A stretch of DNA of 64,000 nt from JAUXEH01 sp965533275. GTDB taxonomy: Bacteria > Acidobacteriota > Aminicenantia > Aminicenantales > Aminicenantaceae. A program made the translations under genes and the position numbers. Location of the stretch: assembly GCA_965533275.1 (NCBI GenBank), contig CBESWG010000002.1, positions 62,001-126,000 of the forward strand. The letters run 5' to 3'. Positions within the stretch are counted from its first letter, which is position 1. Each line of letters starts with the position of its first letter. Below the pieces are notes generated by a model, which saw only the letters and a list, made by a program, of their open reading frames with translations, made no database searches and was not told where the DNA came from. Positions 16,695 through 25,656 of the stretch are shown here, in pieces.

Positions 16695-16976
16695 TCAGAG
16701 ATAGGAGATGTCGGACTGCAGGATCTCCCCATCGATCGTCTCCTCGATATCTCTGAGGATCTGGTTCAGCGTTTTTTCGACAACGCTCTTCTGGCTGTTG
16801 AGGGTCACCATGCCGATGAGTGAACGCTGCCACTTATCCTGGAAATCTAGCTCCGAGACCGCAACGTTATGCCGGCTTTTCAGCCGATCCTGCAGCCCTT
16901 TGAGCCGCTTCCTTTTTTCCTTCAGGGAGTGGGAATAGGGGAGGTATATCTCGAGCACCAGGCAGCCGATGATCAT
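16695..16976 (-). CDS. DUF503 (YlxP-like) protein
   Basis: 93-residue DUF503 protein, a small ferredoxin-like-fold protein of unknown exact role that is usually encoded between infB and rbfA. It starts MIIGCLVLEIYLPYSHSLKE and continues KRKRLKGLQDRLKSRHNVAV and SELDFQDKWQRSLIGMVTLN, all family-typical. YlxP of Bacillus has been linked to ribosome assembly. It lies 19 nt after infB and 8 nt before rbfA. Confidence 0.9.
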   Translation of the reverse strand: MIIGCLVLEIYLPYSHSLKEKRKRLKGLQDRLKSRHNVAVSELDFQDKWQRSLIGMVTLNSQKSVVEKTLNQILRDIEETIDGEILQSDISYL

Positions 16977-16995
16977 GGATATCAGAGCGTCTCTC

Positions 16996-18774
16996 TTAAA
17001 GTTCCGTGCGTGCCACCTTCTCGGTGATGTAGGCCTCTATGATGTCACCCTCCTGGACCCCCTTCCTTTCAAGGCCGATGCCGCACTCCAGGTCCTTTTT
17101 GACTTCCGTGACATTGTTTTTCAGGTGTTTCAAGGAGGAGATGCGGCCTTCATCATACATGACTTTTTCTCCGCGCAGGAGGCGGACGTTCGCGTTGCGG
17201 GTGATCTTGCCGTCCACAACCAGACTCCCGGCGACTTCCCCCACGCGGGGGATGTGGAACACACGCTTTACCTGTGCCCGGCCGAGGTAGGTCTCCTTGA
17301 TCTCAGGTTCCAGCAAGCCGATCATGGCGTTCTTGATATCATCCATGAGCTGGTAGATCACGGTATAGGTGCGGATCTCGACGTTTTCATTTTTCGCCAG
17401 GTCCAGGATGTTCTGCTGAGGCTTGAGGTTGTAGGCCAGGATGATGGCATTGGATGCCGATGCCAGGACAACATCCCGTTCCGTGACGTTTCCGGTGGCG
17501 GAATGCAGCACCTTGACCGAGACCTGCTCGGTGCTCAGGTTGGGCAGGATGTCGTTCAAGGTGTCGACGGACCCATGCACGTCCCCTTTGATGATGAGAG
17601 AAAGCTCTTTGTTTTCTCCGCCCTCCATCGATTTGAAAAGCTGGTCCAGGGTGAGGTGCTCCTTCTTCTGCAGCGGGACATCCGCCTCGACCAGAGACTG
17701 CCTGAATTCGACGATGTGTTTGGCAGTATCCAGGTCTGTAACAACTTGGAACAGGTCTCCCGCTTGGGGAACATCTGAGAATCCCATGACCTCGACCGGC
17801 ATGGAGAGCCCGGCTTCCTTCAGGACCTTCCCATGCTCGTCGAACAGCGCCCGGGCCTTGCCGTAGCGCGTGCCGGAGATGAAGGCGTCTCCGTTTCGCA
17901 GCGTGCCCTGCTGGATGATGACGGTGGCCAGCGGCCCCTTCTGGGCATCCATCCGGGCTTCCAGCACGACTCCCTGGGCGGGGACATTGGGATTCCCCTT
18001 GAGCTCCAGCATCTCGCTGATGAGCCCGACCATCTCGAGGAGTTCCTTGAGATTCGTCTTTTCCTTGGCAGAGACATCGATGCTGACGACATCTCCTCCC
18101 CAGTCCTCGACCAGCAGGCCTTCCTTGGAGAGCTGCTGTTTGGCTTTTTCCGGATCGGCTCCAGGCATATCGATCTTGTTGATGGCGATCAGGATGGGAA
18201 CATCCGCGGCCTTGGCGTGATTGATGGCTTCCTTGGTCTGCGGCATGACGCCGTCGTCGGCCGCGACGACCAGGATCACGATGTCCGTGGCATTGGCTCC
18301 CCGGGCCCGCAGCTGGGTGAACGCTTCGTGACCGGGCGTGTCGATGAATGTGATCGAGTCCTTCTTGTGCTTCACGCGGTAGGCGCCGATGTGCTGCGTG
18401 ATGCCTCCGAACTCCTTATTGACGAGGTTGGATTCCCGTATGGCATCCAGCAGAGTGGTCTTGCCGTGATCGACGTGCCCCATGATGGTCACCACCGGGG
18501 AGCGGGGGACGAGTTCATTGGGATCGGACAAGGCCAGCTGCTCGATCTCATCTTCCACAGAGGTGATCTCGATGGCGACGCCGGATATTTTTGTGATGAG
18601 GGTACCGATATCTTCGGTGATATCGTGGTTGACACCCACCTCGATGCCCTGTTTGCGGAGGGCTTCGATCAGGTCTTTTGCGCGCACGCCGAGGTTGTCG
18701 CAAAAGTCCTTCAGGTTTGTACCTTCCCTGATCTGGGCCTTGGGAGTTTCATTGTTTTGGTCGTTGCTGCTCAT
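16996..18774 (-). CDS. infB: Translation initiation factor IF-2 (short form)
   Basis: GTPase that brings initiator tRNA to the ribosome, 592 residues, short because the long, low-complexity N-terminal region of most IF-2s is missing. Residues 15-70 hold one IF2_N domain (NLKDFCDNLGVRAKDLIEAL). The G domain begins near residue 90: VTIMGHVDHGKTTLLDAI (G1), FGGITQHIGAY (G2), FIDTPGHEAF (G3), AINKIDMP (G4) and SAKEKTNL (G5). Domains II to IV follow and end EGDIIEAYITEKVARTEL. It is separated from nusA by 13 nt. Confidence 0.96.
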   Translation of the reverse strand: MSSNDQNNETPKAQIREGTNLKDFCDNLGVRAKDLIEALRKQGIEVGVNHDITEDIGTLITKISGVAIEITSVEDEIEQLALSDPNELVPRSPVVTIMGHVDHGKTTLLDAIRESNLVNKEFGGITQHIGAYRVKHKKDSITFIDTPGHEAFTQLRARGANATDIVILVVAADDGVMPQTKEAINHAKAADVPILIAINKIDMPGADPEKAKQQLSKEGLLVEDWGGDVVSIDVSAKEKTNLKELLEMVGLISEMLELKGNPNVPAQGVVLEARMDAQKGPLATVIIQQGTLRNGDAFISGTRYGKARALFDEHGKVLKEAGLSMPVEVMGFSDVPQAGDLFQVVTDLDTAKHIVEFRQSLVEADVPLQKKEHLTLDQLFKSMEGGENKELSLIIKGDVHGSVDTLNDILPNLSTEQVSVKVLHSATGNVTERDVVLASASNAIILAYNLKPQQNILDLAKNENVEIRTYTVIYQLMDDIKNAMIGLLEPEIKETYLGRAQVKRVFHIPRVGEVAGSLVVDGKITRNANVRLLRGEKVMYDEGRISSLKHLKNNVTEVKKDLECGIGLERKGVQEGDIIEAYITEKVARTEL

Positions 18775-18787
18775 GATTTCTATTTTC

Positions 18788-19816
18788 CTAATCGCTTTTG
18801 ATCTCGATCTTCCATCCCACCAAGCGGGAGGCCAACCGGACGTTGGTGCCTTTTTTACCTATGGCCAGGGAGAACTGATCCCTCCCGACCTGTGCCAGAA
18901 GTATTTTCCTGTCACTGTCAACGATGTTCACATCCAAAACCCTGGCCGGGCTGAGCGCAGACTTGGCATAGGTGCGGGGATCGTTCGACCATTCGATGAT
19001 ATCGATCTTTTCCCCTCCCAGTTCCTTGCTTATCGCGAGGATCCGGTTTCCCTTGACGCCGATGCAGGCACCGATCGGATCGATGTCTTGGTCTCTCGAG
19101 GCCACCGCCACCTTGGCCCGCTCTCCCGTCTGCTGGACCAGCTGACGGATCTCGATGTTCCCGTTTGAGATCTCCGGGATCTCCAGTTCCAGCAGTTTAG
19201 CCAGAAAACGGGAGTCGGCGCGGGACACCATGACCTGGGGCCCTTGGGCCTCCCTGAAGACATGGGTGATCACGGCTTTGACGCGGTCGCCCCTGCGGAA
19301 CTCATCGGACTCGAGTTTTTCTCTCTCCGGGAAGAGCGCCTCGGTCTTGTGGACGTCCAGGATCATGTTTTTGTTAGCCTCTGTGCGCCGCAGCACTCCC
19401 GTTACGATCTCACCGATCCTGGGAGCGAACTGCTGATAGACACGATCTTGTTCTGCATCCCGGACTTTTTGAAAGATCACGTGTTTGGCTGCCTGGGCAG
19501 CGATCCTGCCGAGAGTATCGGTGGGCATGTCGATCTCCAAAATTTCCTCGGGAACCGCGTCCGGCTTGATCCGGAGCGCCTCCTCCAGTGAGATCTCGGT
19601 GCCGGGATCCTGGGGCTCTGCCAATACTGTTTTCCTGGAAAATACCCTGAGGTTGCCCTTCTCGGGATTGAAGTCGATGTGGATCTCTTCGTTGTGTGAG
19701 AAATAATTCTGAGACGCCACACGCAGAGACTCCTTGATGGCATTGACGATCACTTGTGCTTCGACACCGCGCTCACGGCTGAGCTGCTGGATGGTATTCC
19801 ACACTTTGACTTTCAT
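18788..19816 (-). CDS. nusA: Transcription termination/antitermination protein NusA
   Basis: RNA-polymerase-binding elongation factor, 342 residues from ATG 19816. Layout: N-terminal polymerase-binding domain (residues 1-130), S1 domain (GEIVTGVLRRTEANKNMILD), then two KH domains with DPIGACIGVKGNRI and SLAIGKKGTNVRLASRLVGW. It ends right after KH2 (KIEIKSD), so it lacks the C-terminal acidic repeats of E. coli NusA, as many phyla do. No rimP gene precedes it; hppA lies upstream. It is the first gene of the operon and has its own promoter at 19878-19906. Confidence 0.95.
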   Translation of the reverse strand: MKVKVWNTIQQLSRERGVEAQVIVNAIKESLRVASQNYFSHNEEIHIDFNPEKGNLRVFSRKTVLAEPQDPGTEISLEEALRIKPDAVPEEILEIDMPTDTLGRIAAQAAKHVIFQKVRDAEQDRVYQQFAPRIGEIVTGVLRRTEANKNMILDVHKTEALFPEREKLESDEFRRGDRVKAVITHVFREAQGPQVMVSRADSRFLAKLLELEIPEISNGNIEIRQLVQQTGERAKVAVASRDQDIDPIGACIGVKGNRILAISKELGGEKIDIIEWSNDPRTYAKSALSPARVLDVNIVDSDRKILLAQVGRDQFSLAIGKKGTNVRLASRLVGWKIEIKSD

Positions 19817-19877
19817 GATCGCGATCTCATTTGTTTTGTTGCTGCTCTCGGCCTGACACTGGATTGAACAGGGGGGA

Positions 19878-19906
19878 ATTATACCCAAAATTCCCACCAA
19901 AGGCAA
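19878..19906 (-). promoter_or_regulatory. Promoter of the nusA-infB-rbfA-truB operon
   Basis: Minus strand TTGCCT (19901-19906), a 17-bp spacer, and perfect TATAAT (19878-19883). The predicted start is near 19871, giving a leader of about 55 nt. It sits in the 99-bp gap after hppA. Confidence 0.75.
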
Positions 19907-19915
19907 TGGGGGGGG

Positions 19916-21880
19916 CTACATGAACAGAGGGGCGAATACCAGGCTGACCACAGCCATGAGCTTGATCAGGATGTTCATGCTGGGGCCCGAAGTGTCCTTG
20001 AGGGGATCCCCCACCGTGTCGCCGATGATGGCTGCCGCATGGACATCGGTCCCCTTGCCACCGAGATTGCCTTCTTCGATCCACTTCTTGGCATTATCCC
20101 AGCTGGCTCCGGCATTGGCCATGAAGATGGCAAGCAGGACTCCGGTGGCTGTGGCGCCGGCCAGGAAGCCTCCCAGAGCTTCGGCGCCGATGAAAAATCC
20201 TACCATCAGGGGCGCGAGCACAGCCGTGAGACCAGGCAAGATCATCTCCCAGAGAGCACTGCGGGTCACGATGTCGATGCAGCGATCGGAGTCGGGTTTG
20301 GCCTCTCCCTGCAGCAGTCCCTTGATCTCGCGGAACTGCCTCCGGATCTCTACCACCATTTTATTGGCTGCCCTGCCCACGGCCTTCAAGGTCATCGCGG
20401 AGATGGCGAACGGCATCAGAGCCCCGAGCAGGAGGCCCACGACCGTGTTGACAGAGATCAGGTCGATGTGTTCCAGGCCCACTGTCTTCTGGAAGGCCGA
20501 GAACAATGCCAGGGCGGTCAGGGCGGCCGATCCGATCGCGAATCCCTTGCCGATGGCAGCGGTTGTGTTGCCGCAGGTGTCCAGGCGATCCGTGATCTTG
20601 CGGATATCTTCACCCGCACCGGACATCTCCGAGATCCCGCCGGCATTGTCTGCGATGGGGCCGTAGGAATCCGTGGTCATAACGATCCCGATGGTGGCCA
20701 GCATGCCCACAGCGGAGAGGGCGATGCCGTAGAGGCCGGCCAGCTTGAAAGAGATGAAGATGCTAAGGGCCAGGGTCAGCATTGGGGGGATCGTGCTCTC
20801 GAAACCAATGGCCAGCCCCATGATGATGGTCGGGGCTGCCCCGGTCTCGGCGGTGCGTGCGAGCTTTCGGACGGGAGGGCCGGCAGTAAAAAATTCGCTC
20901 TCCAAGCCGATGAAGGCGCCGGCCAGCATCCCGCAGACCACGACAAAGAATACGTTCATGTCGGCGACCACGGCCTGGATCACGAAGTAGGCTCCGATCA
21001 GGAACAGGGCCCCGGCGAAGTAGTAGGTGTTGCGCAGAGCCGACTGGGGATCCATCCGCTTCATGAGTTTCATGGAGAACACACCCAGTACCGAACATAT
21101 CAATCCGAGGGAGATCAGCAGAAGCGGCAGGGACATGTAGTTGAGTGCCGGGGTCATGGTGGCTCCCAACGCCATGGAGGCGATGACGGAACCTACATAG
21201 GATTCAAAAAGATCCGCCCCCATGCCCGCCGTATCTCCCACGTTGTCGCCGACGTTATCGGCGATGACACCCGGATTTCGGGGATCGTCTTCGGGGATGC
21301 CCGCCTCGATTTTGCCTACCAGGTCGGCTCCTACGTCGGCGCTCTTGGTATAGATGCCGCCTCCTACTCTGGCGAACAGGGCAACGGAACTGGCGCCCAT
21401 GGCGAATCCGTTGATGATGAGAGGGTCTTTGGTGAAGAAGAAGATAATGCCGATCCCGGCGACACCCATGGCTGCTACAGACATGCCCATGACAGCGCCA
21501 CCCTGGAACGCCAGGGAAAGTGCCGAGCCCAGCCCCCCGCGTTTTGCCGCCTCGGTGGTCCGGACCGCCGCACGCGTGGAGGCTTTCATCCCTATGTATC
21601 CGGCGAACATGGAGCAGAACGCACCGGTCAGGAAAGCCAGCGCCGGGTACAGCGTGAACAGGTTCCAGAGCAGGAAGAAGACCACGGCCACGAAGAGGCC
21701 GATGTAGGAATATTCCCGGCGCAGGAACACCATGGCTCCGGAGTGTATGGCTTCGGCGATCTCTTTCATTAGAGGAGAACCGTCGGGGGCACGTTTGACC
21801 GTGAAATAGAGCAGGAGCGCGAACAGCAGCCCCAGCAAGCCCAGGACAAAAACGTAGGGTGTCACATCCAGTAAGAACAT
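19916..21880 (-). CDS. hppA: Membrane-bound ion-pumping pyrophosphatase, K+-dependent type
   Basis: 654-residue integral membrane pyrophosphatase (M-PPase), which couples PPi hydrolysis to H+ or Na+ export. Substrate and Mg-binding motifs are intact: GGGIYTKSADVGADLVGKIE, DDPRNPGVIADNVGDNVGD, and near the C terminus NLGGKGTDVHAAAIIGDTVG and DPLKDTSGPS. The cation-dependence segment reads GNTTAAIGKG, with Ala where K+-independent enzymes have Lys, so potassium dependence is expected. Whether it pumps H+ or Na+ cannot be settled by eye. AAGGGAAGG lies before the ATG. The G8 tract at 19908-19915 abuts its stop codon. Confidence 0.95.
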   Translation of the reverse strand: MFLLDVTPYVFVLGLLGLLFALLLYFTVKRAPDGSPLMKEIAEAIHSGAMVFLRREYSYIGLFVAVVFFLLWNLFTLYPALAFLTGAFCSMFAGYIGMKASTRAAVRTTEAAKRGGLGSALSLAFQGGAVMGMSVAAMGVAGIGIIFFFTKDPLIINGFAMGASSVALFARVGGGIYTKSADVGADLVGKIEAGIPEDDPRNPGVIADNVGDNVGDTAGMGADLFESYVGSVIASMALGATMTPALNYMSLPLLLISLGLICSVLGVFSMKLMKRMDPQSALRNTYYFAGALFLIGAYFVIQAVVADMNVFFVVVCGMLAGAFIGLESEFFTAGPPVRKLARTAETGAAPTIIMGLAIGFESTIPPMLTLALSIFISFKLAGLYGIALSAVGMLATIGIVMTTDSYGPIADNAGGISEMSGAGEDIRKITDRLDTCGNTTAAIGKGFAIGSAALTALALFSAFQKTVGLEHIDLISVNTVVGLLLGALMPFAISAMTLKAVGRAANKMVVEIRRQFREIKGLLQGEAKPDSDRCIDIVTRSALWEMILPGLTAVLAPLMVGFFIGAEALGGFLAGATATGVLLAIFMANAGASWDNAKKWIEEGNLGGKGTDVHAAAIIGDTVGDPLKDTSGPSMNILIKLMAVVSLVFAPLFM

Positions 21881-22010
21881 TTTACCTTCCCTTGATAACC
21901 ATCACTCGATCGCGGGCCCTCTTCCCAAGACCCTAAGTTTAAGACAATCGAACCATGTTTTTGATTTGGAGTTTTTACCATAAATAGTTCGGCTTTGCAA
22001 CCAGGAGGGA

Positions 22011-23381
22011 TCATGGTGATGGAATTTCCGCGGCCAGCCGGCCTCTCAAGGAATAGGGACCGAATTCCGTGACCTCGACCAGGACGAATGTCCCGGCCGG
22101 ATTCATTGGTGCGGAGAAATTCACGACTTGATTGGCGGCATTGCGGCCGGAAAACACGGAGGCGTCCTTCTTGCTCGGTCCCGTGCACAGAACTTCTATT
22201 TTCCGCCCCTTCAGCGACCGGTGTTCCTCCAGCTGGATCTGCTTCTGCAGGTCCTGTACTCGAGAAAGCCGCTCCTTCTTTTCCTCAAGCGGGACCGTGT
22301 CGGGGAGGTCCCGGGCTGCGGAGGTGCGCGGCCGAGGGGAGTACCGGAACGAAAAGATGTTTGTGAAGCGCACGCGCTCGAGTATCCGCATCGTATCTTC
22401 GAAATCTCCGGGGGTTTCTCCGGGGAAACCCACGATGATGTCCGTGCTCAGCGCGATGTCCGGCATGAGGGACCGCAGCATGCTGATCTTGTCCAAATAC
22501 TCGGAGCGTGTGTAACCCCGTTTCATGGCCTGGAGTACGGAGTCGGAGCCGGCCTGAATGGGCAGGTGCAGCTGATGGCACACCTGAGGTGTCTCGAGCA
22601 TGGCCTGTGCCAATTCGAGTGAAAAATCCTTGGGATGGGAGGTTATGAATCGGATCCAGCTGATGCCGGGGATCTCCCCGAGCTTGCGCAGAAGGGTGGG
22701 GAAGTCGGTTTCCAGTTCCGGATCCCGGTAGACATTGACGTTCTGCCCCAGCAGCTGGATTTCCCGGTAACCCTTGCCGGCCAGTTCTCCGGCTTCTTCC
22801 AGTATCTGTGCGGCGGGCCGAAACTTCTCCCTTCCCCTGGTAAAAGGCACGACGCAGTAGCTGCAGAAGTTGTTGCAGCCCTCCATGATGGTGATGTACC
22901 CGCTGATTCCCCTGGAGCGGTAGGCGGTCGGGATCTCCTGCCAGGCGGAATGCCATGCCGTGGCGGCCTGTGGACGGACTCGGCTTTTTTCCAGGAGTCT
23001 GGGCAGGGAGGTGTAGTTGTCCGGGCCCACGATCAGGTCCACGAACGGATACCGCTTCAATATCTCTTCCCGATACAGTTGGGCCACGCATCCGGTGACC
23101 GCGATCTGAAGTGGGCGTGCCTGTTTGAGACGCTTCAAGCGGCCCAGGAAGGAGTAGACCTTGTCCACGGATTTGGAACGGACCGCGCAGGTGTTGATGA
23201 GGACGATGTCACTCTCTTCTACAGACGGCGCCGCCTCGGCACCGGAGTTCAGGAGTAGGCCGGACATGTGTTCGGAGTCGTTCTCGTTCATCTGACACCC
23301 GAAGGTGTGGACGAAGAATCGTGCCCCCTGGAGTTTTGGGGAGCCGGTGAAGGGCACCGGGGAGCTTTGAGTTCTAGGCAT
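22011..23381 (-). CDS. miaB: tRNA-2-methylthio-N6-isopentenyladenosine synthase
   Basis: Radical-SAM methylthiotransferase that modifies A37 of tRNAs, 456 residues. The N-terminal UPF0004 domain supplies three cluster cysteines (HTFGCQMNENDSE, LINTCAVRSKS and VTGCVAQ). The radical SAM motif is GCNNFCSYCVVPFTRGRE, followed by LLGQNVNVY and STDIIVGFPGET. A TRAM domain closes the protein (VLCTGPSKKDASVFSGRN, ending LVEVTEFGPYSLRGRL). FSGRN with the NxVNF region fits MiaB better than MtaB or RimO. The gene begins 11 nt after the C_GCAxxG_C_C gene; no ribosome site is evident. Confidence 0.94.
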   Translation of the reverse strand: MPRTQSSPVPFTGSPKLQGARFFVHTFGCQMNENDSEHMSGLLLNSGAEAAPSVEESDIVLINTCAVRSKSVDKVYSFLGRLKRLKQARPLQIAVTGCVAQLYREEILKRYPFVDLIVGPDNYTSLPRLLEKSRVRPQAATAWHSAWQEIPTAYRSRGISGYITIMEGCNNFCSYCVVPFTRGREKFRPAAQILEEAGELAGKGYREIQLLGQNVNVYRDPELETDFPTLLRKLGEIPGISWIRFITSHPKDFSLELAQAMLETPQVCHQLHLPIQAGSDSVLQAMKRGYTRSEYLDKISMLRSLMPDIALSTDIIVGFPGETPGDFEDTMRILERVRFTNIFSFRYSPRPRTSAARDLPDTVPLEEKKERLSRVQDLQKQIQLEEHRSLKGRKIEVLCTGPSKKDASVFSGRNAANQVVNFSAPMNPAGTFVLVEVTEFGPYSLRGRLAAEIPSP

Positions 23382-23392
23382 GGCGGATAAAA

Positions 23393-23842
23393 CTAGGGGC
23401 GAGAGAGTAGGTCCTCAACGATCTCCGCAGCGCTCCCCACGAGCCGTGGGCAGAGGTCCCGGAAAAGTCCGGCCTCTTCGGCTTGTGTGTGTTCGGCGGG
23501 ATCGTCCAGCCTGTATCCCAGCAGCTCACGACACTGGAGCGTTCCATGAGCCGCCGTAAACCGCTCGATGAATTCGCGCATGAGCGCATATGTCCGGTCC
23601 CGCGCCTCCGAATCCTCAGGGCGGGTCCGCCCATGCTTGAGTCCGATAGCCAGGTAGGCTCCGGTAACGGCACCACAGGTTTCGCCGCGCTGCGCCATCC
23701 CACCCCCAAACGGCTGCGCTATCTTCAAGGCGGTCTCCCGGTCCATCCCAAAGGCTTCACTGAAGGCCGCCAGCACGGCTTGGGAACAGCTGAAACCGCT
23801 TTCGAATTCCATGATGGCCTTCTCTTCAGCGCGCTGAGTCAT
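23393..23842 (-). CDS. C_GCAxxG_C_C family redox-type protein
   Basis: 149-residue member of the C_GCAxxG_C_C family, a putative cysteine- or FeS-containing redox protein. The signature cysteines are present: GFSCSQAVLAAF (residues about 16-27), GGGMAQRGETCGAVTGA with the namesake motif, then CRELLGY and, near the C terminus, FRDLCPRLVGSAAEI. No signal peptide. The biochemical role is unknown; the family is often found next to electron-transfer genes. GAGGAGA precedes the ATG by about 9 nt. It lies between recN and miaB in the same direction. Confidence 0.87.
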   Translation of the reverse strand: MTQRAEEKAIMEFESGFSCSQAVLAAFSEAFGMDRETALKIAQPFGGGMAQRGETCGAVTGAYLAIGLKHGRTRPEDSEARDRTYALMREFIERFTAAHGTLQCRELLGYRLDDPAEHTQAEEAGLFRDLCPRLVGSAAEIVEDLLSRP

Positions 23843-23935
23843 GTTTCATCTCTCCTCGATATTTTTTACTTTCTTTCTGAAAAAACGGACTTATTGTACA
23901 GGAAAACAGGGAATGAGGCGAGGGGAGAGGCGGAT

Positions 23936-25618
23936 CTACTCCCCGGTGCAGGGCGATCCTGGATCCTTGTGGCTCTCGAGCATCTCGCCGGCCGTTTTGA
24001 GGGTAGCGGGAGTGATGTGACTTCCTGCCAGGAGGCGGGCGATCTCCTCGGTCCGCTCTGCATCGGTCAGCTTGTGTACGACCGTGAATGTCCTGTTCTG
24101 GGCCACCTTTTTCTCGATACGGAAATGGTGTGCCGCGAAGGAGGCGATCTGAGGCAGATGTGTGATGCAGATGACCTGGTGGTTTCGGGACAGCGAGCGC
24201 AGCTTTCGTGCGACGAACTCGGCGGTCCTACCGCCGATACCCGAATCGATCTCATCGAAGATCAGGGTCCTGCCCTCTTGAGAGTCCCGGCCGACAGACT
24301 TGAGGGCGAGCATGAAACGGGAAAGCTCCCCTCCCGAGGCGATCTTGCGCAGCGGCTTGATGTCTTCGCCGGGATTGGGGCTGAGCAGGAATTCCACGTC
24401 TTCTGTCCCTGAATCCTGCAGGAGGTCCGGCCGTTCCGGGTCTGTGGAGCGGGGCCGGAGCTCGATCTGAAACCGGGCCTTCTGCATGCCCAATTGGCTA
24501 ATCTCTCTTTCGACCTCTTTCTCCAGCTTACGTGCCGCCCGTGTTCGCTTAGCCGACAGAGTTCCGGCCAGGCGTTTGTACTCCCTGTAGCGGCCCTCCA
24601 GCTCCTCGTCCATTTCCTGCAGGTGCTCCTGGCTCTGGTCCAATTCCGTATGCTCTGTCCGGCATTCGTCGAGGAACTTCAGGACCTCTTCCAGGCTGGG
24701 ACCGTATTTGCGCTTGAGATCTTCCAGCTGTGAAAGCCGAGACTCAACCTGTTCCAGCCTCTCCGGTGATCGGTTCTGATTCTCTCGAAACTGGATGAGG
24801 TGATCGCCCAGTTCCTGGACCGTGATGGCGAAGTGAGAAACGCTATCCAAAGCAGACTTGCTTTCAGGATCGAATTCCGACAGGTGTTCCAGCAGGGGCT
24901 GGAGCTGAGCCACTTGGCTGGCCAGGGAGCTCTCTCCGCTGTAGGCGAGGCTCAGGGATTCCTCGACCCAATGGCCGATCTTTTCGCTGTTTTTCAGGAT
25001 GAGCCGCTCGCCCTGAAGGTCCTCTTCCTCCCCGGCCGTGAGTCCGGCCTTCTCGATTTCCTGGATCTGGAAATCCAGGAAGTCCAGCCTCCTTTTGCGA
25101 TCCTGGGAAGAGACCAGGAGATCCTGCTTGCGGCGGAACAGGCGGCGGGCCTCGGACGCGACCCTTTCAATCTCACTTCGCAGAGACATGGCCCCGGCAT
25201 ACATGTCCAGATAGTTCATCTGGTTCTCGGCCACACGCAGGAACACATGGTCGTTCTGGCCGTAGATATCCACCAGCGAATCACCAGCTGCCCTCAGCTT
25301 CTTGAGAGGAACCAGGGTGCCATCGAGGTAGCCCCGACCGGGCCCCTTTTCCGTGATGCGGCGCTGGACAAAGGTCCGGCCGTCCTCATCTCCGACCGGG
25401 GAAACCGTACCCTCAAACACAGCCTCGATGCTGGTCTCGCTGGCTCCAGTGCGGATGACGTCGACGGAGCCCTTGTCGCCCAGGGCCAGGCGGATGCTTT
25501 CGATCAGGATCGATTTGCCTGCTCCGGTTTCCCCGGTGAGGACCGAGAAGCCGGATTCCAGCGCCAACTCCACCTCTTCGATGGTCGCCAGATTTTGGAT
25601 ACACAGAGACTTCAGCAT
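23936..25618 (-). CDS. recN: DNA repair protein RecN
   Basis: SMC-like ATPase of double-strand break repair, 560 residues. Walker A is GETGAGKSILIESIRLALGD near residue 30. A long coiled-coil middle region (about residues 150-360) follows, then the C-terminal head with LSPNPGEDIKPLRKIASGGE, the ABC signature GGELSRFMLALK, Walker B LIFDEIDSGIGG, and CITHLPQIASFA. Length and order are typical. It begins 38 nt downstream of the subtilase stop. The spacer holds a small hairpin oriented for the other strand. Confidence 0.95.
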   Translation of the reverse strand: MLKSLCIQNLATIEEVELALESGFSVLTGETGAGKSILIESIRLALGDKGSVDVIRTGASETSIEAVFEGTVSPVGDEDGRTFVQRRITEKGPGRGYLDGTLVPLKKLRAAGDSLVDIYGQNDHVFLRVAENQMNYLDMYAGAMSLRSEIERVASEARRLFRRKQDLLVSSQDRKRRLDFLDFQIQEIEKAGLTAGEEEDLQGERLILKNSEKIGHWVEESLSLAYSGESSLASQVAQLQPLLEHLSEFDPESKSALDSVSHFAITVQELGDHLIQFRENQNRSPERLEQVESRLSQLEDLKRKYGPSLEEVLKFLDECRTEHTELDQSQEHLQEMDEELEGRYREYKRLAGTLSAKRTRAARKLEKEVEREISQLGMQKARFQIELRPRSTDPERPDLLQDSGTEDVEFLLSPNPGEDIKPLRKIASGGELSRFMLALKSVGRDSQEGRTLIFDEIDSGIGGRTAEFVARKLRSLSRNHQVICITHLPQIASFAAHHFRIEKKVAQNRTFTVVHKLTDAERTEEIARLLAGSHITPATLKTAGEMLESHKDPGSPCTGE

Positions 25619-25656
25619 GTGTTGCCTGAGAGGACTTGCCTCTCTTTTTTCCTCAC

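Noticed and set aside
20039..21772. 577-residue open frame on the plus strand
   Set aside because: It lies wholly antisense to hppA, is rich in Gly, Asp, His and Gln with no recognisable motif, and is a mirror of hppA codon bias.
23483..24412. 309-residue plus-strand open frame across the redox-protein and recN genes
   Set aside because: It crosses two well-supported minus-strand genes and their spacer and has no motif.
25628..25650. GAGAGG...CCTCTC hairpin followed by T6
   Set aside because: Terminator-like only on the plus strand, where there is no gene to terminate; both flanking genes run on the minus strand.
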